Assembly: GCA_016946835.1 (NCBI GenBank) | Contig: JACVTC010000059.1 | Coordinates: forward strand, 324,501 to 388,500 | Direction: 5' to 3' | Source: Neocallimastix lanati (nom. inval.) | Taxonomy: Eukaryota; Neocallimastigomycota; Neocallimastigomycetes; Neocallimastigales; Neocallimastigaceae | DNA: 64,000 bases | In this document: positions 32,401 through 44,484 of the stretch, one piece after another | How positions within the stretch are numbered: the stretch's first letter is position 1 | Layout of the letters: the number at the start of each line of letters is the position of its first letter | The notes under the pieces: generated by a model | The model's input: only the letters and a program-made list of their open reading frames with translations | Told to the model about the DNA's origin: nothing | Databases searched by the model: none | Position numbers and translations under genes: made by a program

Positions 32401-35017
32401 TTTAAATAAAGATGTTGAAATTAATTCTAAAATTAATCCTGAAATTAAAAATAAAAATAATTGTGAATTTAAATTGAAATTCAATTTCAACAATGTTGAC
32501 AAAAATAATTCTGAAAATAATTATTTGAATGAGATAAATAGAAATTTAGAAATAATAAATAAAAATTATAATAAAAAGTTTAGAAATAATACTAAGAATA
32601 CCAATTTTAATTCTAACATTATTGAAAAATATAAACCAGAAGATCCTGCTTACGTCGCCTCAACTTCCAGCAGGAACAAAGGAAAAGAAAAAATAACCGA
32701 ATTTGAAAATTTTGATAAAAATAAAATATTTTTAAATAATGAAAAATCAAGCCAAAATTTACAAAATTTTACAATAAATAATAATAATATGAAAAAAAAT
32801 TTTAATAATAAAATTTTTTCAAAAAATGATGAAAATTTTCAAGAAAATCTATTGGCTGAAGCAAAATCACATTTATATCATATCAAAAAATCTTCAAATA
32901 ATTCAATAATAACATATGACAACAATAATAATTCAAATAAATCAATGAATATCAAAAATTTACCAAAAAATGATCAAAATTTTATTAATAAAAATTTTTT
33001 ATCGAAAAATAATGAATTAATTCAACAAAATTCAAAATCCAGCGACTCTATGAAGAAAAATTATAATTTCTCCACTCCTACAATAGATATCAATAATATT
33101 CCTTCAGATTATAAAAATATGGTAATGGAAAATCTTAAAAATATAACTCTTCCATATAATATTAATCAGAATTTACCTTTAATAACCGATTCTTCAACCA
33201 ACCAAATTTCTCAAAAAACAGACGAAATTTCACTTACTAATAATAACGAAATAAATAATAAATTTAACAACAATAATATAGTAAATAAAGAAAATTATGC
33301 CCACAAATCTCTTATGGATGCATCAAGTGTTATTGATTTTAATAAAGATGAAATTATGGATGACATTGTAGCCAATACAGAATATGGCAATATCCATAAA
33401 AGACCACTTAGTCCAAAATATAAAGAGACTGCACCTACTAATATTAGTTCTCGTAGAAAACTAGACCAAATCAACGACATTATTATTGCTTCTATATTTT
33501 GTCACATTCCTAATACGTATGAAGAAGCAATAAACAGTGAAGACAAAAATAACTGGATTGAGGCTATTAATGATGAACTTAATAACCTTTATTCTAATAA
33601 TATTATGACTTTTGTTAAAAATGTACCTAAAAACAAGAACATCATTACCACAAAATGGGTTTTCAACACTAAACGTGATTCAAATAATAATATTTATAAA
33701 TATAAAGCTCGTTTAGTTGCTCGTGGATTTAAACAAAAATGGGGAATCGATTATGAATTAACTTATTCTCCTACTCTAAACATTGATGGTCTTAAACTAA
33801 TATTCGTTATTTCTGCTGCTCTTAAGTGGAATATTTTCCAGCTAGATATAAAGGCCGCTTACCTTAATGCTCCGCTTGATAAAGATATTTATACTACTAT
33901 TCCTAAAGGCGATACGCGCTTTGGGCGGGGATATTGGAAACTCAATAAAGCTTTGTATGGCCTTAAGCAATCTGGTAGACAATGGTATAATACCATTAGA
34001 AAATTCCTAATAAAAAATAAGTTCATTCAAATTAAATCCGAACAATGTATTTTCAAATTTACAAAAAATAATATAACAAAATGCATTATCGGCTTATACG
34101 TGGACGACATGGTCATCGCTGGAGAAAACGAATACATTAAACAAATAATAAATAAAATAAAATCAAAATTTAAAATATCTAAATGTGATCCAATTGAATA
34201 CATATTAGGAATTGAAGTAAAGAAAGAAAATAATTCATATATTATTTCACAGAAAAATTTTATAAATAATATGTTATATAAATTTAATATTGATAATACA
34301 AAGAAAAGAAAAACACCATGTACTGGTGATAATAAAATATCAGAAAACAATAAACCTTTCGATAAAACAATCTACAAAAGCGCAATAGGTTCCTTAATAT
34401 ACCTTTCGAAATGTACAAGACCTGACATAGCTTTCGCTGTAAATAAAGCTTCAAGAAAATGTGAAAATCCAACTATATCGGATTGGAACAAAATAATAAA
34501 TATTCTAAAATATATTAATAGTACCAAAGAATTTAAGATAGAATATAATGGAAAGGGGGAGTTTGTTGCATATACCGACTCTGACTTTGCCGGCTGTTTG
34601 GAAGATAGAAAATCTATCTCAGGAGGAATAATACTTATGGGAACAAGTCCGATATGCTGGTTGTCCAAGAAACAAACAAGTGTTGCTACGTCTACTGCTG
34701 AAGCAGAGTACATAAGCACTTCCGAAAATATAAAGAAAATATTATGGATTAGAAATATAATAAAAGAAATTTTAAACAAATGGATAACTGTTAAAATCTA
34801 TACAGATAATCAAGCAAGTAAGAAAATAATGGAGAACGGAGAAATAAATACAAAATTAAAGCATATAAGTGTAAGATATCATTTCAACAGAGACAATATT
34901 GCAAAGAAGAAAGTAAAATTAGAATATATTGATACTGAAAACATGCTAGCGGACATATTAACCAAGGACTCAAATGGACCAAAGATACAAAAATTTACAA
35001 ACAACATTTTTATCTAA
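29441..35017 (+). CDS. Copia-C gag-pol polyprotein (1858 aa)
   Basis: The order is as in Copia-B: gag (LAKDQRLHGKSNFNEW), CCHC knuckle (CHICEVKGHSTRNC, from residue 323), protease (LYDTGAGEH, Asp 456), GAG-pre-integrase (IWHRRLGHYY), integrase core (HSDISGPYN, KSDGGKEFKN, NGKAERINR), a long Asn/Lys/Glu-rich spacer (roughly 890-1350), reverse transcriptase with YVDD at 1553-1556, and RNase H (YTDSDFAGC, STAEAEY, TDNQAS). It is closer to Copia-A in gag than to Copia-B. Gag and pol share one frame. The ATG at 29441 lies 61 bases after the PBS and begins the conserved gag. No disrupting change is seen, so the element could be active. Confidence 0.95.
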   Translation: MQDFNLAKDQRLHGKSNFNEWKFLIDNAAKRQGIKEFMEVDVVGKLNDVGFNYNPNDNDVINKVTTKLITKMLPQAPAAPIRNNNAEVNRNNNVDINTQLTNFFGNPLNHIRLVEEAERIDADMILMISKNVDDSVLREISRLNNGFLIMERLKSKYGNSNADMEYWLKRLRSIKARDRNQIIEKLELMKETFDDMEEQHVEITDKEKLKYLYNVLPDDYKNIIQINLNSDPNVYINNLKSFIYAKSYLENWEDNKTIEKDDPMDLDFISRGRRTSNSSKKNEHNNHNNKSSNSKKRGKQNGNQYNNNNKNNSNKDNNNKSYCHICEVKGHSTRNCIYNMKTKSNHNKGRQEKLQVKTTLNDHPKKSLHLISKISDPDSASSYDDNFDFEDARALIEKQEEINIDNKVKFSGLIEYVNDSFIIPKEITIPNKKEELYVNNINYYEENDKTSEWLYDTGAGEHITNDFNLLNNFIHCKIKLRCANGTMCSFEGYGTYECYINGIYLRLDKVLYSKSATKNLISGIELAKIGYRVIIDTDDYTRGRFNLWGPNNVYIGTYYSTNDNQFLVNTYKINKNFEEKDKNIMALNEVDEKSLEIWHRRLGHYYLENINKYLSLHQIKTPKCIECKVAKMSRKSQGGKTPKATKILEIIHSDISGPYNSSINNKKYFITFMDEFSRKVWIYTLKSKAEAPELIVEFFKYLNNQFEEYNIKIFKSDGGKEFKNKTVNKYCKENGIEKTYSPPGCPEVNGKAERINRTLRNSAKTLLYWAELSENFWNFAIKQACYIYNLIPHSGNKFLIPNEVFYNKKVELKHLKTFGCVCYYRDDTQHKSKFLPNAKKGVFLGFDDKKYSYIIMDIENNKIHYTNDVEFVEEEPSKHKYETSNYKDSYFSFMKDNNRKDMNPEDNIINEDNNINEDNNMNNENNFNGRNILNEENILNENINNERTTNTEHKSNYIKNKHVNNISLNEENQEFDNKDINQKNNHNLNKDVEINSKINPEIKNKNNCEFKLKFNFNNVDKNNSENNYLNEINRNLEIINKNYNKKFRNNTKNTNFNSNIIEKYKPEDPAYVASTSSRNKGKEKITEFENFDKNKIFLNNEKSSQNLQNFTINNNNMKKNFNNKIFSKNDENFQENLLAEAKSHLYHIKKSSNNSIITYDNNNNSNKSMNIKNLPKNDQNFINKNFLSKNNELIQQNSKSSDSMKKNYNFSTPTIDINNIPSDYKNMVMENLKNITLPYNINQNLPLITDSSTNQISQKTDEISLTNNNEINNKFNNNNIVNKENYAHKSLMDASSVIDFNKDEIMDDIVANTEYGNIHKRPLSPKYKETAPTNISSRRKLDQINDIIIASIFCHIPNTYEEAINSEDKNNWIEAINDELNNLYSNNIMTFVKNVPKNKNIITTKWVFNTKRDSNNNIYKYKARLVARGFKQKWGIDYELTYSPTLNIDGLKLIFVISAALKWNIFQLDIKAAYLNAPLDKDIYTTIPKGDTRFGRGYWKLNKALYGLKQSGRQWYNTIRKFLIKNKFIQIKSEQCIFKFTKNNITKCIIGLYVDDMVIAGENEYIKQIINKIKSKFKISKCDPIEYILGIEVKKENNSYIISQKNFINNMLYKFNIDNTKKRKTPCTGDNKISENNKPFDKTIYKSAIGSLIYLSKCTRPDIAFAVNKASRKCENPTISDWNKIINILKYINSTKEFKIEYNGKGEFVAYTDSDFAGCLEDRKSISGGIILMGTSPICWLSKKQTSVATSTAEAEYISTSENIKKILWIRNIIKEILNKWITVKIYTDNQASKKIMENGEINTKLKHISVRYHFNRDNIAKKKVKLEYIDTENMLADILTKDSNGPKIQKFTNNIFI

Positions 35018-35028
35018 AAATATTATTT

Positions 35029-35037
35029 GAGGGGGAG
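35029..35037 (+). promoter_or_regulatory. Copia-C polypurine tract
   Basis: GAGGGGGAG directly precedes the 3' LTR, identical to the Copia-B tract. Confidence 0.85.
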
Positions 35038-35952
<915 letters not shown>

Positions 35953-36037
35953 TTTAATAGTTTAAAGAGAAATTCATTCTTAATGATAAAAAAAAAAAAT
36001 AAAATTTTTTAAGGTCGTACAAAATTAACTTAATAAG

Positions 36038-36068
<31 letters not shown>

Positions 36069-36069
36069 A

Positions 36070-36091
<22 letters not shown>

Positions 36092-36108
<17 letters not shown>

Positions 36109-37138
36109 AGATAGGGAAGAGAATACACTTCCATAAATTTATTAATTTTATTATAAAAAAATACATGTAGGTGAAAAGTACATTGGAAATTAAAAATAAA
36201 AAAAAAGTTAAAAAAATAAAAAATAAAAAAGCTCAAAAATACTATGTATTTCAGCAAGTTGTACTATGGGGGAATTTTCCCTTCCTAACAAGTAAAAAAA
36301 TAATAAAACCTAGAAGTAACATCTTTAAAATAGATAGTGTAGTATCCACTAAACTCTCCCCGGATTCATTATTTACTGAACAACTAAGGCGAGATTCACC
36401 CTTCATAGAAATAGATGATGATATTGTATTATCATTATGCCTTATCAGTACGACGTCGACGCTCTTGGTTAAGTTTGGTAATTTGGAATACCTATCAAAT
36501 AATAGCTCAAACGAACTACTTATGATAGGTATTGCGCTAGTTAAGAATTCCGTCAAGTCCACAATTTTTGGAACAGGTGACTCAGATGAACCTTTGAAAA
36601 ATAGTTCATTTAATTGTCTCTGTTCCCCACTATCGAAATGTAGCTTATTTAAAGCTAAAGTTCTACCAAGAAGGAACAAGTATATATAATAATTGATATA
36701 ATCATCAAAATTAGAAATAGAGTCATAGGAAGAAAGATGATTTAACACTCTAATCTTCCTAGCGAACAAAACATAGAGATCATCGATGAAATTTAAAGAA
36801 TTCCATCTTAAAGATGCAAGAGTATTGCATTTAAAATCCAATGTTCAAAAGATGGGTTATCTTCGCCACAACAGGAGCAAGTCTTGTGTCAATCTTCTGA
36901 AACTCTACCCATTCTAATAGCAATAGTAGTATTGTATTTATAACCACAGCGTAAACGTATAATCCACGAAAACCCTAAGTTGAATTGAGGATATTTTAAG
37001 CTAAGCATAATTATAGCTTTATTATTTAAGAACTTGTTACTATCGTAATTTTGACCTTTAATCCCTTGAAATTTGGAAACGGATTTCCAGTAACGTTCTA
37101 AAATATTGTCATATTTTACACACTTACATTTTTTGATT
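36092..37138 (-). pseudogene. 5'-truncated LINE (non-LTR retrotransposon) relic, 3' part
   Basis: Read on the minus strand, the C-terminal region of a LINE ORF2 is visible: ILERYWKSVSKFQGIKG, then YPQFNLGFSWIIRLRCGY, then a zinc knuckle CSCCGEDNPSFEHWILKC (C-x2-C, H, C), then a tail to a stop at 36251. One in-frame TGA lies just before the knuckle (near 36880), so it is broken. A poly-A tail on that strand (T run 36092-36108) ends the element. It shares its layout with the copy at 44.4-46.2 kb. Target duplications are not clear because both flanks are simple repeats. The long plus-strand frame at 36171-36689 is its shadow. Confidence 0.75.
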
Positions 37139-37151
37139 TTTTTTATATAAA

Positions 37152-37189
<38 letters not shown>

Positions 37190-37339
37190 TACATTAGCGT
37201 ATTCTAATTTAATTTTATTTATTTTTATTTTTATTTTTATTTTTTTTTATTTTTAAATAATAATAATAATAATAATATATATATATATATATTTAGAAAA
37301 AAAAAATTTTTTTTTTCTTTCTAAATACTATAAACTTAC

Positions 37340-37515
37340 TTTCTTAAATAATCCAAGCATTCTATAGTACAACCTACAACTATTAAAGCATTCTTATATT
37401 CAATAAAATCTTCTTGTGAAATATTTTCAACAGAAAGTAAATACATAATAAATAATCTCAATTTATCTTCTGGTTTTCCCTTTTTAGAATCGTTAAATAC
37501 TTCTAGTAATTGAGA
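37340..37515 (-). pseudogene. SLY1: Orphan exon of a SLY1-like (Sec1/Munc18) protein
   Basis: The minus strand encodes SQLLEVFNDSKKGKPEDKLR, LFIMYLLSVENISQEDFIEY and on to CLDYLRK, followed by a good donor (GTAAGT at 37339-37334). The words KPEDKLRLFIMYLLS and the following helix match the region of SLY1/SCFD1 that contains DKLRLFLIY, a regulator of ER-Golgi SNARE assembly. There is no acceptor AG before it; the exon runs straight into AAT repeats. No other SLY1 exon is visible on either side, apart from a possible tiny piece at about 37193-37203 followed by a donor. A LINE lies just downstream. This is therefore a gene fragment, most likely non-functional. Confidence 0.55.
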
Positions 37516-37641
37516 TTTATTTTATAAAATAATAATAATAATAATAATAATAATAATTTTTTATTATTATTATTTAAAAAAAAAAAAATATTTATTGATT
37601 ATTAAAAATATTATAATAATATGAATAATAATAATATGAAA

Positions 37642-37694
<53 letters not shown>

Positions 37695-37799
37695 GATTAA
37701 AAAAAAAATAATGAGACTATCTAATTATTTATTAATAAATTCTATAATTCTATTTAAGTATTAATATGTAAATAATATTAAGTTGATATCATGTTTATA

Positions 37800-38420
37800 T
37801 ATATATATAAAATATTAACTATCTAACCAAATAAGACAATTGATGTATTCAACCAAAGATTTTTAGAACTTCATAACTCTTTAAGATCTGACTTATAGCC
37901 ATAAAAAATGATAATCGGATCTTTAATCTTTAAGAATGCTAATCCTCCAAGAATTGAATTACACCACATTCTTACTTTTCCAGAATCCTCCATCATTGAA
38001 TATACTTGTTAGATTACTAAGAGTCATGAATAACACATTTTTGGCATACCGTTAACTATCCACAGCTAAATGTGAATATTACTCAATATCTGAATGTGCC
38101 AAAGATGTTTTATGGAATAAAAATATTTTGAGTGAATTAAATATTAATTTCGATAATTTAACTATTCATGATGATAACCAAGCAGCTATATATAATTGTA
38201 ATTATGTGAAACAATTAATCCTAAAACCAAACACATTAATTTACAATACCATAAAATTAGAGAATTGGTCAGAAATAAAATTATCAATTTGAAATATATT
38301 AAATCAAAATTAAACCTTACTGATGGATTTATAAAATATTTAAATGGTCCATTGATGTTAAAGTTTAAAAATAATGTTTACTTTAAAATTATTGTTTAGG
38401 AAATGCTACTTGTCTGTTAT
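37800..38420 (+). pseudogene. Copia RNase H relic
   Basis: A plus-strand frame at about 38050-38240 reads STAKCEYYSISECAKDVLWN, then LTIHDDNQAAIYN, equivalent to the STAEAEY and TDNQAS blocks of copia RNase H. Frameshifts and stops follow. The upstream 200 bases look like further decayed coding sequence. No LTR or polypurine tract is seen. Confidence 0.65.
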
Positions 38421-38820
38421 TTTACTATGAAGTTAAGAGAAGTGTTTAGCTTTTAATTTTGTTATAATAGATAAATATAGCCTTTAAATAAAATAAATTA
38501 TAAAAATTCTTTCTAGATAAAATATAACTTTTTTTTTTATTTTTTTATTTTTTTAAATATTTTATTATTTAGTGTTTATTATTATTACTATTATTATGTT
38601 TCTATGAAATAAAACTAATATATATATATATTATATATTATTTATTTCTTAATGTAGTTTTATTTTATTATATTAATTATTAATTTCTAATAAATATTTT
38701 ATCGAATTTTATGATTTTAAATTATTATTATTATTATTATTATTTTTTTCTCTTTTCATTTCGATTCATTCTTTATTTACTTGTTCTTTACTTCTTTTAT
38801 ATATTTTAAAAATAAAAATT

Positions 38821-38861
<41 letters not shown>

Positions 38862-39047
38862 TATAATAAAAAAAAAAAAAAAAAAAAAAAAACTTTAAAA
38901 GAAAATAAAGAAAAAACAATAAAGTAATAATACTATAAAAAGAAAAATAAGAAAAAAAAATTTTTTTATAAATATAAATATTTATATATATAATTATGAT
39001 AATTTAAAATGCAAAAATATATGATTATATTTATGAATCAATCTTTT
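38421..39047. other. AT-rich intergenic DNA
   Basis: TA and A/T runs dominate. The last hundred bases would belong to the 3' end of the SURF4 transcript. No gene is supported. Confidence 0.6.
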
Positions 39048-40240
39048 TTAAAGAGACTTTTTCTTTTCATCAATACTGAAGCTACCAGCACCCATGTTAG
39101 CTAATAATAAGAAACCACCAGAAATAGATAAGATTTGAAAGAAATCATATTTAATAAAATCTCTCTATTATTATTATTAATTAATATTTATTAATATATA
39201 ACAAAATATATAATCATTATTTTATTTTATTTTTTATCATTTTAATTATTATAATAAAAAAATCAAAATATTAAATATAAATCAACATGTATATATATAT
39301 TTACTCTTGATAATGAATAGGACCACCAATTATTAACAAATATATCGAGTATTATTAAGAATACTGATAAACATAAAGCGGTTTCCCTTGCCTTAAAGCC
39401 AATAATAATTAAAACGCAACCAATAATACAAGCAATAATCATAAGATATCTAGCGCCTGTCCAAATACTAGATGATAATAGTTGGGTAAGGAAAAGAAAA
39501 ACTAATAAAACTCTACCAGCAAGTCTAAAGTAATTAGATTTAGTATCTTCTTCAATATCTGGAATACCAGCATACCAAGTTTTTTCCTTGACAAAGTAAT
39601 CAGATAATAAAAGTAATAAACCACCAGTAACTGATAATGAACGAAATAGAGTTAATCTATCTGTAATTAAACCATAGCCAATAGTTTGTGAAAATGTGGT
39701 TAAAAATAAGCATAACACAGAATATGGTGTCCATTTCTTTTTAATAGCTAAGGCCGAACCTCCTAATTGGCCAATAATATTAAACCAAAGGAATAAGAAA
39801 GTTATAAAGGAACTATATCTACGAGTATATATCATATATTTTCTTTGTTGCTCATATTGGAATCTTTTAAATATATAATAAAAAAAATAAAATCAAATTT
39901 CATTTTAATTATAAAACATATAAATTTTTACAATAGTCCATATAAAAAATTACTTATTTATTTATTTTTTAAAAAATATTATTATATTTTATGTTCATAA
40001 ATATTAATTAATTAAAAAATTGAAAACTAAATTATATATTATATTTCTTCTTTTAAGCTTTTTACATTATAAAAAAATTCTTGGTATAATCAATTATATA
40101 CAATTTCTAAGGATATTTATGAAAAATAGATTTTATAATTACATTAAACGTAAACCATCTTCAATAAATGTTGCAACAAGTAATGCACGAGCAATAATAG
40201 GTGACCAATTCTTGTAATATCTTATAAATGTAGTTTCCAT
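39048..40240 (-). CDS. SURF4: SURF4/Erv29 cargo receptor (three exons, 257 aa)
   Basis: Exons are 40143-40240, 39305-39863 and 39048-39164 (donors GTAATT and GTAAAT; acceptors AAG and TAG), closing at 258 codons. SURF4/Erv29 is a multi-pass membrane receptor that loads soluble cargo into COPII vesicles at the ER. The family hallmarks are present: [20 protein letters not shown] near the N-terminus, several hydrophobic helices ([38 protein letters not shown]), NNWW before the last helices, then [20 protein letters not shown] and the end [15 protein letters not shown]. The C-terminal KK at -3/-4 is a COPI retrieval signal. Length is close to the usual 260-270. The first exon fixes the start because the family begins a few residues before the first helix. 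Confidence 0.92.
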
Positions 40241-40309
40241 CTTATTTTTATTATTTTTTTTTATTTATGATAAATCCAAATTCAAAATTTTGTTATTATA
40301 TATAATATA

Positions 40310-40347
<38 letters not shown>

Positions 40348-42124
40348 TATAAAAAAAAAGAAAATAAAAAATATATATATATAAAAGTTAGAATAAATGA
40401 TTTTATAATATATGAATTATATATTAAATAATAACTTTAAAACACTACCCAACTATTTGTTAATAAATTATAATTGTTATTGTTATTAATAAACCATATT
40501 ATTACTACTTTATTTTGATTTGAAAAAATATTACTGTTTATTATTCATTTACTTATATTAAATAAATATTTAATATACTTATTTCTATTAATATTCAAAA
40601 TAAAAAGAAAATAAACAATTACTTATATATCTAAATATTATACTTAATTTTTAGCAATCTTTTTTCGATTTTAATTTGTACATGTATATATTTATATTGA
40701 TACATCTTTTTAATGATATATATATAATCCTGTTTTCCTTTTATATTTTACTTTATATTTTACTTCATTATACTTCATATTCTAAATATATTTTTTTTAT
40801 TACATAAATCATAATCTATGAAATAATAATGAAAATATTATTTTCTTTTAATACATTATAATAAAAAAAAAAAAAAAAAATAAAATATATATTGTTTATT
40901 ATAATAAATAATCGATAAATACTTTTTTATGTTAAAATGATTTAAGGACTTATTTTATTATTTTTATTTTTTTTTTATTTTATTATTTTTATTATTTTTA
41001 TTCTTTTTATTCTTTTTATTATTTTTATTTTTATTTTATTTTATTATTTTTATTCTTTTTATTATTTTTATTTTTATTTTTATTTTTATTTTTATTTTTA
41101 TTTTTATTTTTATTTTTATTTTTATTTTTATTTTTATTTTTTTTTTTTTTTATTTTTTTATTTTTTTTTATTATATTTTATTTTATTTTTATTTTAATTT
41201 TTTTAGTTTCAAAGAAATATTACTATTTATTGTAATTTTCAGAAGTTGCATTTCGGAAAATGCGACTTTTTAAAATTTTAATAAATAAATAAATAAATTA
41301 ATAAATAAATAATTTTAATAAGTTATGTCAAATTAGAGTTAAAAGTTTTTGTATTTTTATATTTAAAAAAATATAGCATTTTTAAAATAAAAATTAAAAG
41401 AATATATATTTAAAATTTAAAAAGGTTTATATCTTTAAAAATATAAAAAAATCTTTAAATATTCTTAAAAATAATATATTCATTAAAAAAATAGTATTTT
41501 TTATATTAATAAAAAATTAAAATTAAAAGTTCTATATATTTTAAAATAAATATAAAAATAAAATACTCTTTAAAAATAAAAGATTGTTTAAAAAAATAAA
41601 ATTTTTTTGAAATTTTCAATATATATAAAAAATAATAAAAAAAAAAAAACATTTAAAAATTAATAAAGCTTATTTAGGATTGTTGAATTTCGAACGTTGC
41701 ATTTCGGAACATTGCTTATAATTAAAATTTTAATTTGTAATTTGATGCTCCACATTTTTTTTTATTTTTCAAATAATTGTAAATAAATAAATAAAATTTG
41801 AAATAAATATAAACATATTATTTATAATAAATAAATTAAATATTACTAAATATTATTATTATTATTATTTTAACAAAAATATTAAAATATATCTTTAAAA
41901 TTAAATATTATTTAAACAGAAAGTATTAAAATATTTTTAAATATTATTTTATTATTATATTAAGAAATAATATTAAAACATGTCTCTAAAATATTATTAT
42001 ATATTACTGTAACAAAAGATATTAAAATATTTTTTTAAAATTAAATATTATTAAATATTATTAATTATTTCATTATTTTATTGTATATTAAAATATAAGT
42101 ATTATTATTCATTAATCAGATATA
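40241..42124. other. AT-rich intergenic DNA with TTTTA repeats
   Basis: A TTTTA/TTTTTA-rich tract lies at about 40955-41200. Two copies of a TTGCATTTCGGAA motif occur at 41244-41258 and 41697-41710; the first sits in a near-palindrome, GTTGCATTTCGGAAAATGCGAC written as two halves. They resemble the ends of the MITE-like element at 16.8 kb. No gene is supported. Confidence 0.5.
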
Positions 42125-43030
42125 ATTTAAGCCACCCTTGTATCAACGGTTCATAAAAGTACATTTAATCCATCTACAAAAAGAAAAACCAATGAAGAAA
42201 TATGCATAGCAAATAAGAAATTCAATAAAAGTCAATTTAATTTAATGAATCTACTAAAAGAAAGTATAATAACCTTAACAAAATAGAACCCATTAATCTA
42301 GACAATCCGAAAACATATCAATCGAATGAATTATATTATAACTACCTTCCCATGAAGAGGTCAGGATCTCCACTCACCAAAGAAAAAATAAAGAAACATG
42401 ATTCTGATACACTTACAAAGAAATATCAAATATTAAATTCGATACTCCTCTTTCATTCAAAAATGCAACAAAAAGAAATGGCAACGAACAATGGTTAAAT
42501 GATATTAATTCCTAAGATTTTCTAATTCATTATTAATAGCATTTTAAACTATACTAAAAACAGTAAGATAACTTATAACGGAATAGGTAAAATTATCGCT
42601 TTTGTAGACTTAGACTTAGGAGGAGATACTAAAGATAAAAAGTCAATTTCTGGACAAATAATTTTTATGGGTAAAAGTCCAATATATTGGAACTCTAAAA
42701 AACAATCTACTTTGTCAACTTCCATTATGGAAGATGAATACATAAGTACTTCAGAATGCATAAAAAAGGTATTTGGATAAGAAGTTTCATATTTGAATTA
42801 TTCAATATTAAAAATCAATAAATATTTTTTATACAATTTATCAAGCAAGACAACAATAGGAAATAGTGAATTACATTCAAAACTCAAACACTTTAATATA
42901 AAATTTTATTTAAATAAAGATAACTTAAAAAATAAAAGAACAGCACTTAATACATTCTTGCAGACACTTTGACTAAAAATATTAACAGACCAAAAATGAC
43001 TAAATTCTAAAGTAATAATTCTTATATAAA
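42125..43030 (+). pseudogene. Copia relic with the RT region deleted
   Basis: The left half reads like the end of the copia spacer and the start of RT (KRSGSPLTKEKIKKHDSD; NGNEQWLNDIN, similar to DKNNWIEAIND of Copia-C). At about 42570 it jumps to RNase H: YNGIGKIIAFVDLDLGGDTK, then IFMGKSPIYWNSKKQSTLS, EDEYISTSECIKK, and after a frameshift LHSKLKHFNIKFYLNKDN. The whole RT catalytic core including YVDD is missing. Several stops and frameshifts show age. No LTR is recognised. Confidence 0.8.
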
Positions 43031-44310
43031 CTCATGTATTTTTCATTAATTTTGTACATTGTAATTACCTTATAATTTTTATTTTAATAAATAAAATTTA
43101 ATAATTAATCCTTAATTCTTCTTCTCTCTATTAAATACCATTATTGATAATAAAAATTTAATATATATATAATTAATGTTATTTATTTAGCACAATAGAT
43201 TTAGAATTAATAAAAATGTGGTAAATTAATAAAGTGATAAATAATATAAATTATATAATTTGTTATACTCATAGTCATTTTTGTTTAAATATTAATAATT
43301 CAGAATTTCATTAATTAATCATTCTTTTAACAATATTTCTTGCAATTTTTAAATATTAAGAAATTATATAGACACCTGTTTCCAAATTTCAAAAATCCAA
43401 TAAATATTTTGTTAAACCTATTAAAATCTTAAAATCCAACACCCTTTGTATTGAAACAAGTAAATCTATTAAAATAAACAATTTCCCTTTTTAACAAACC
43501 TCTTCATTTTCAAAAATTTGGTCCTTTAAATTATAATAAAACCAATTTACTAAAAGATCTAGTATTATACTAGTTTTGTTATAACCTTATTTAGTAATAT
43601 TTTATAATTATAATTATTTTATAAATAATTTTTATGTATCTCATTGTACTTTTTTTTTCTGCTTAAATTTTAAATTAAATTATTCATGTATTATTTAAGT
43701 TGTTCATGTACTGATTATTGTCATGTATTATTTTAAAATCATTAATATAGTATTTTTATGGTAATTTTTTATTATATAATTATTAATAGTATTGTTTTAT
43801 TATTTTAGTTTTTAAATTTATATATTCTTCTATTTATTTTATTTTATTCAATCTGTATTTTATATTTATATTTCAACTATTTTTTTTTTTTATTTAATTT
43901 TATTCAATTTGTACTATATATATAAATTTAAACTACTTTTTTTATTTTAATTTATTAAATCTGTACTTTATATTTATATTTCAACCATTTATTTTATTTT
44001 ATTTTATTTATTCATATGTACTTTAATTATATTCAATATACTATTATATATTTTATTCTATTTTATTTTTATATGGATATTAATCATGATAAAAGAAGAT
44101 CCCTTTGCGAAGATATATTAATTTGTATTAAATATATATATATATGAAAATGAATATATATATTTTTTTTTCTGATAAGAATAAACTTTATTAATATTTA
44201 ATTAAAAAAAATATATTTTTAATACTCATATATTATTATTATTACAAGAAATTTTAAATTTTTAATATTTATATTAAAAAAAAAAAAATAAAATAAAAAA
44301 AATAAAAAAT

Positions 44311-44339
<29 letters not shown>
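43031..44339. other. AT-rich intergenic DNA
   Basis: A patch at 43380-43560 has more complex, coding-like composition (plus-strand YFVKPIKILKSNTLCIETSK, then stops), perhaps another decayed element. The rest is A/T-rich with TATAT runs. No gene is supported. Confidence 0.5.
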
Positions 44340-44341
<2 letters not shown>

Positions 44342-44449
44342 TAAATCATGAGTATAGAGAATGAAAGGGCTCTTTGATATTTCTTATTCATTGATGATGA
44401 CCCTTTGTGAATTATTATTATTATCATTCGAATTTCTATTCGAATTTCT

Positions 44450-44454
<5 letters not shown>

Positions 44455-44484
<30 letters not shown>

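Noticed and set aside
36171-36689. 172-codon plus-strand open frame
   Set aside because: It is antisense to the LINE ORF tail, which has a recognisable zinc knuckle and poly-A tail on the minus strand.
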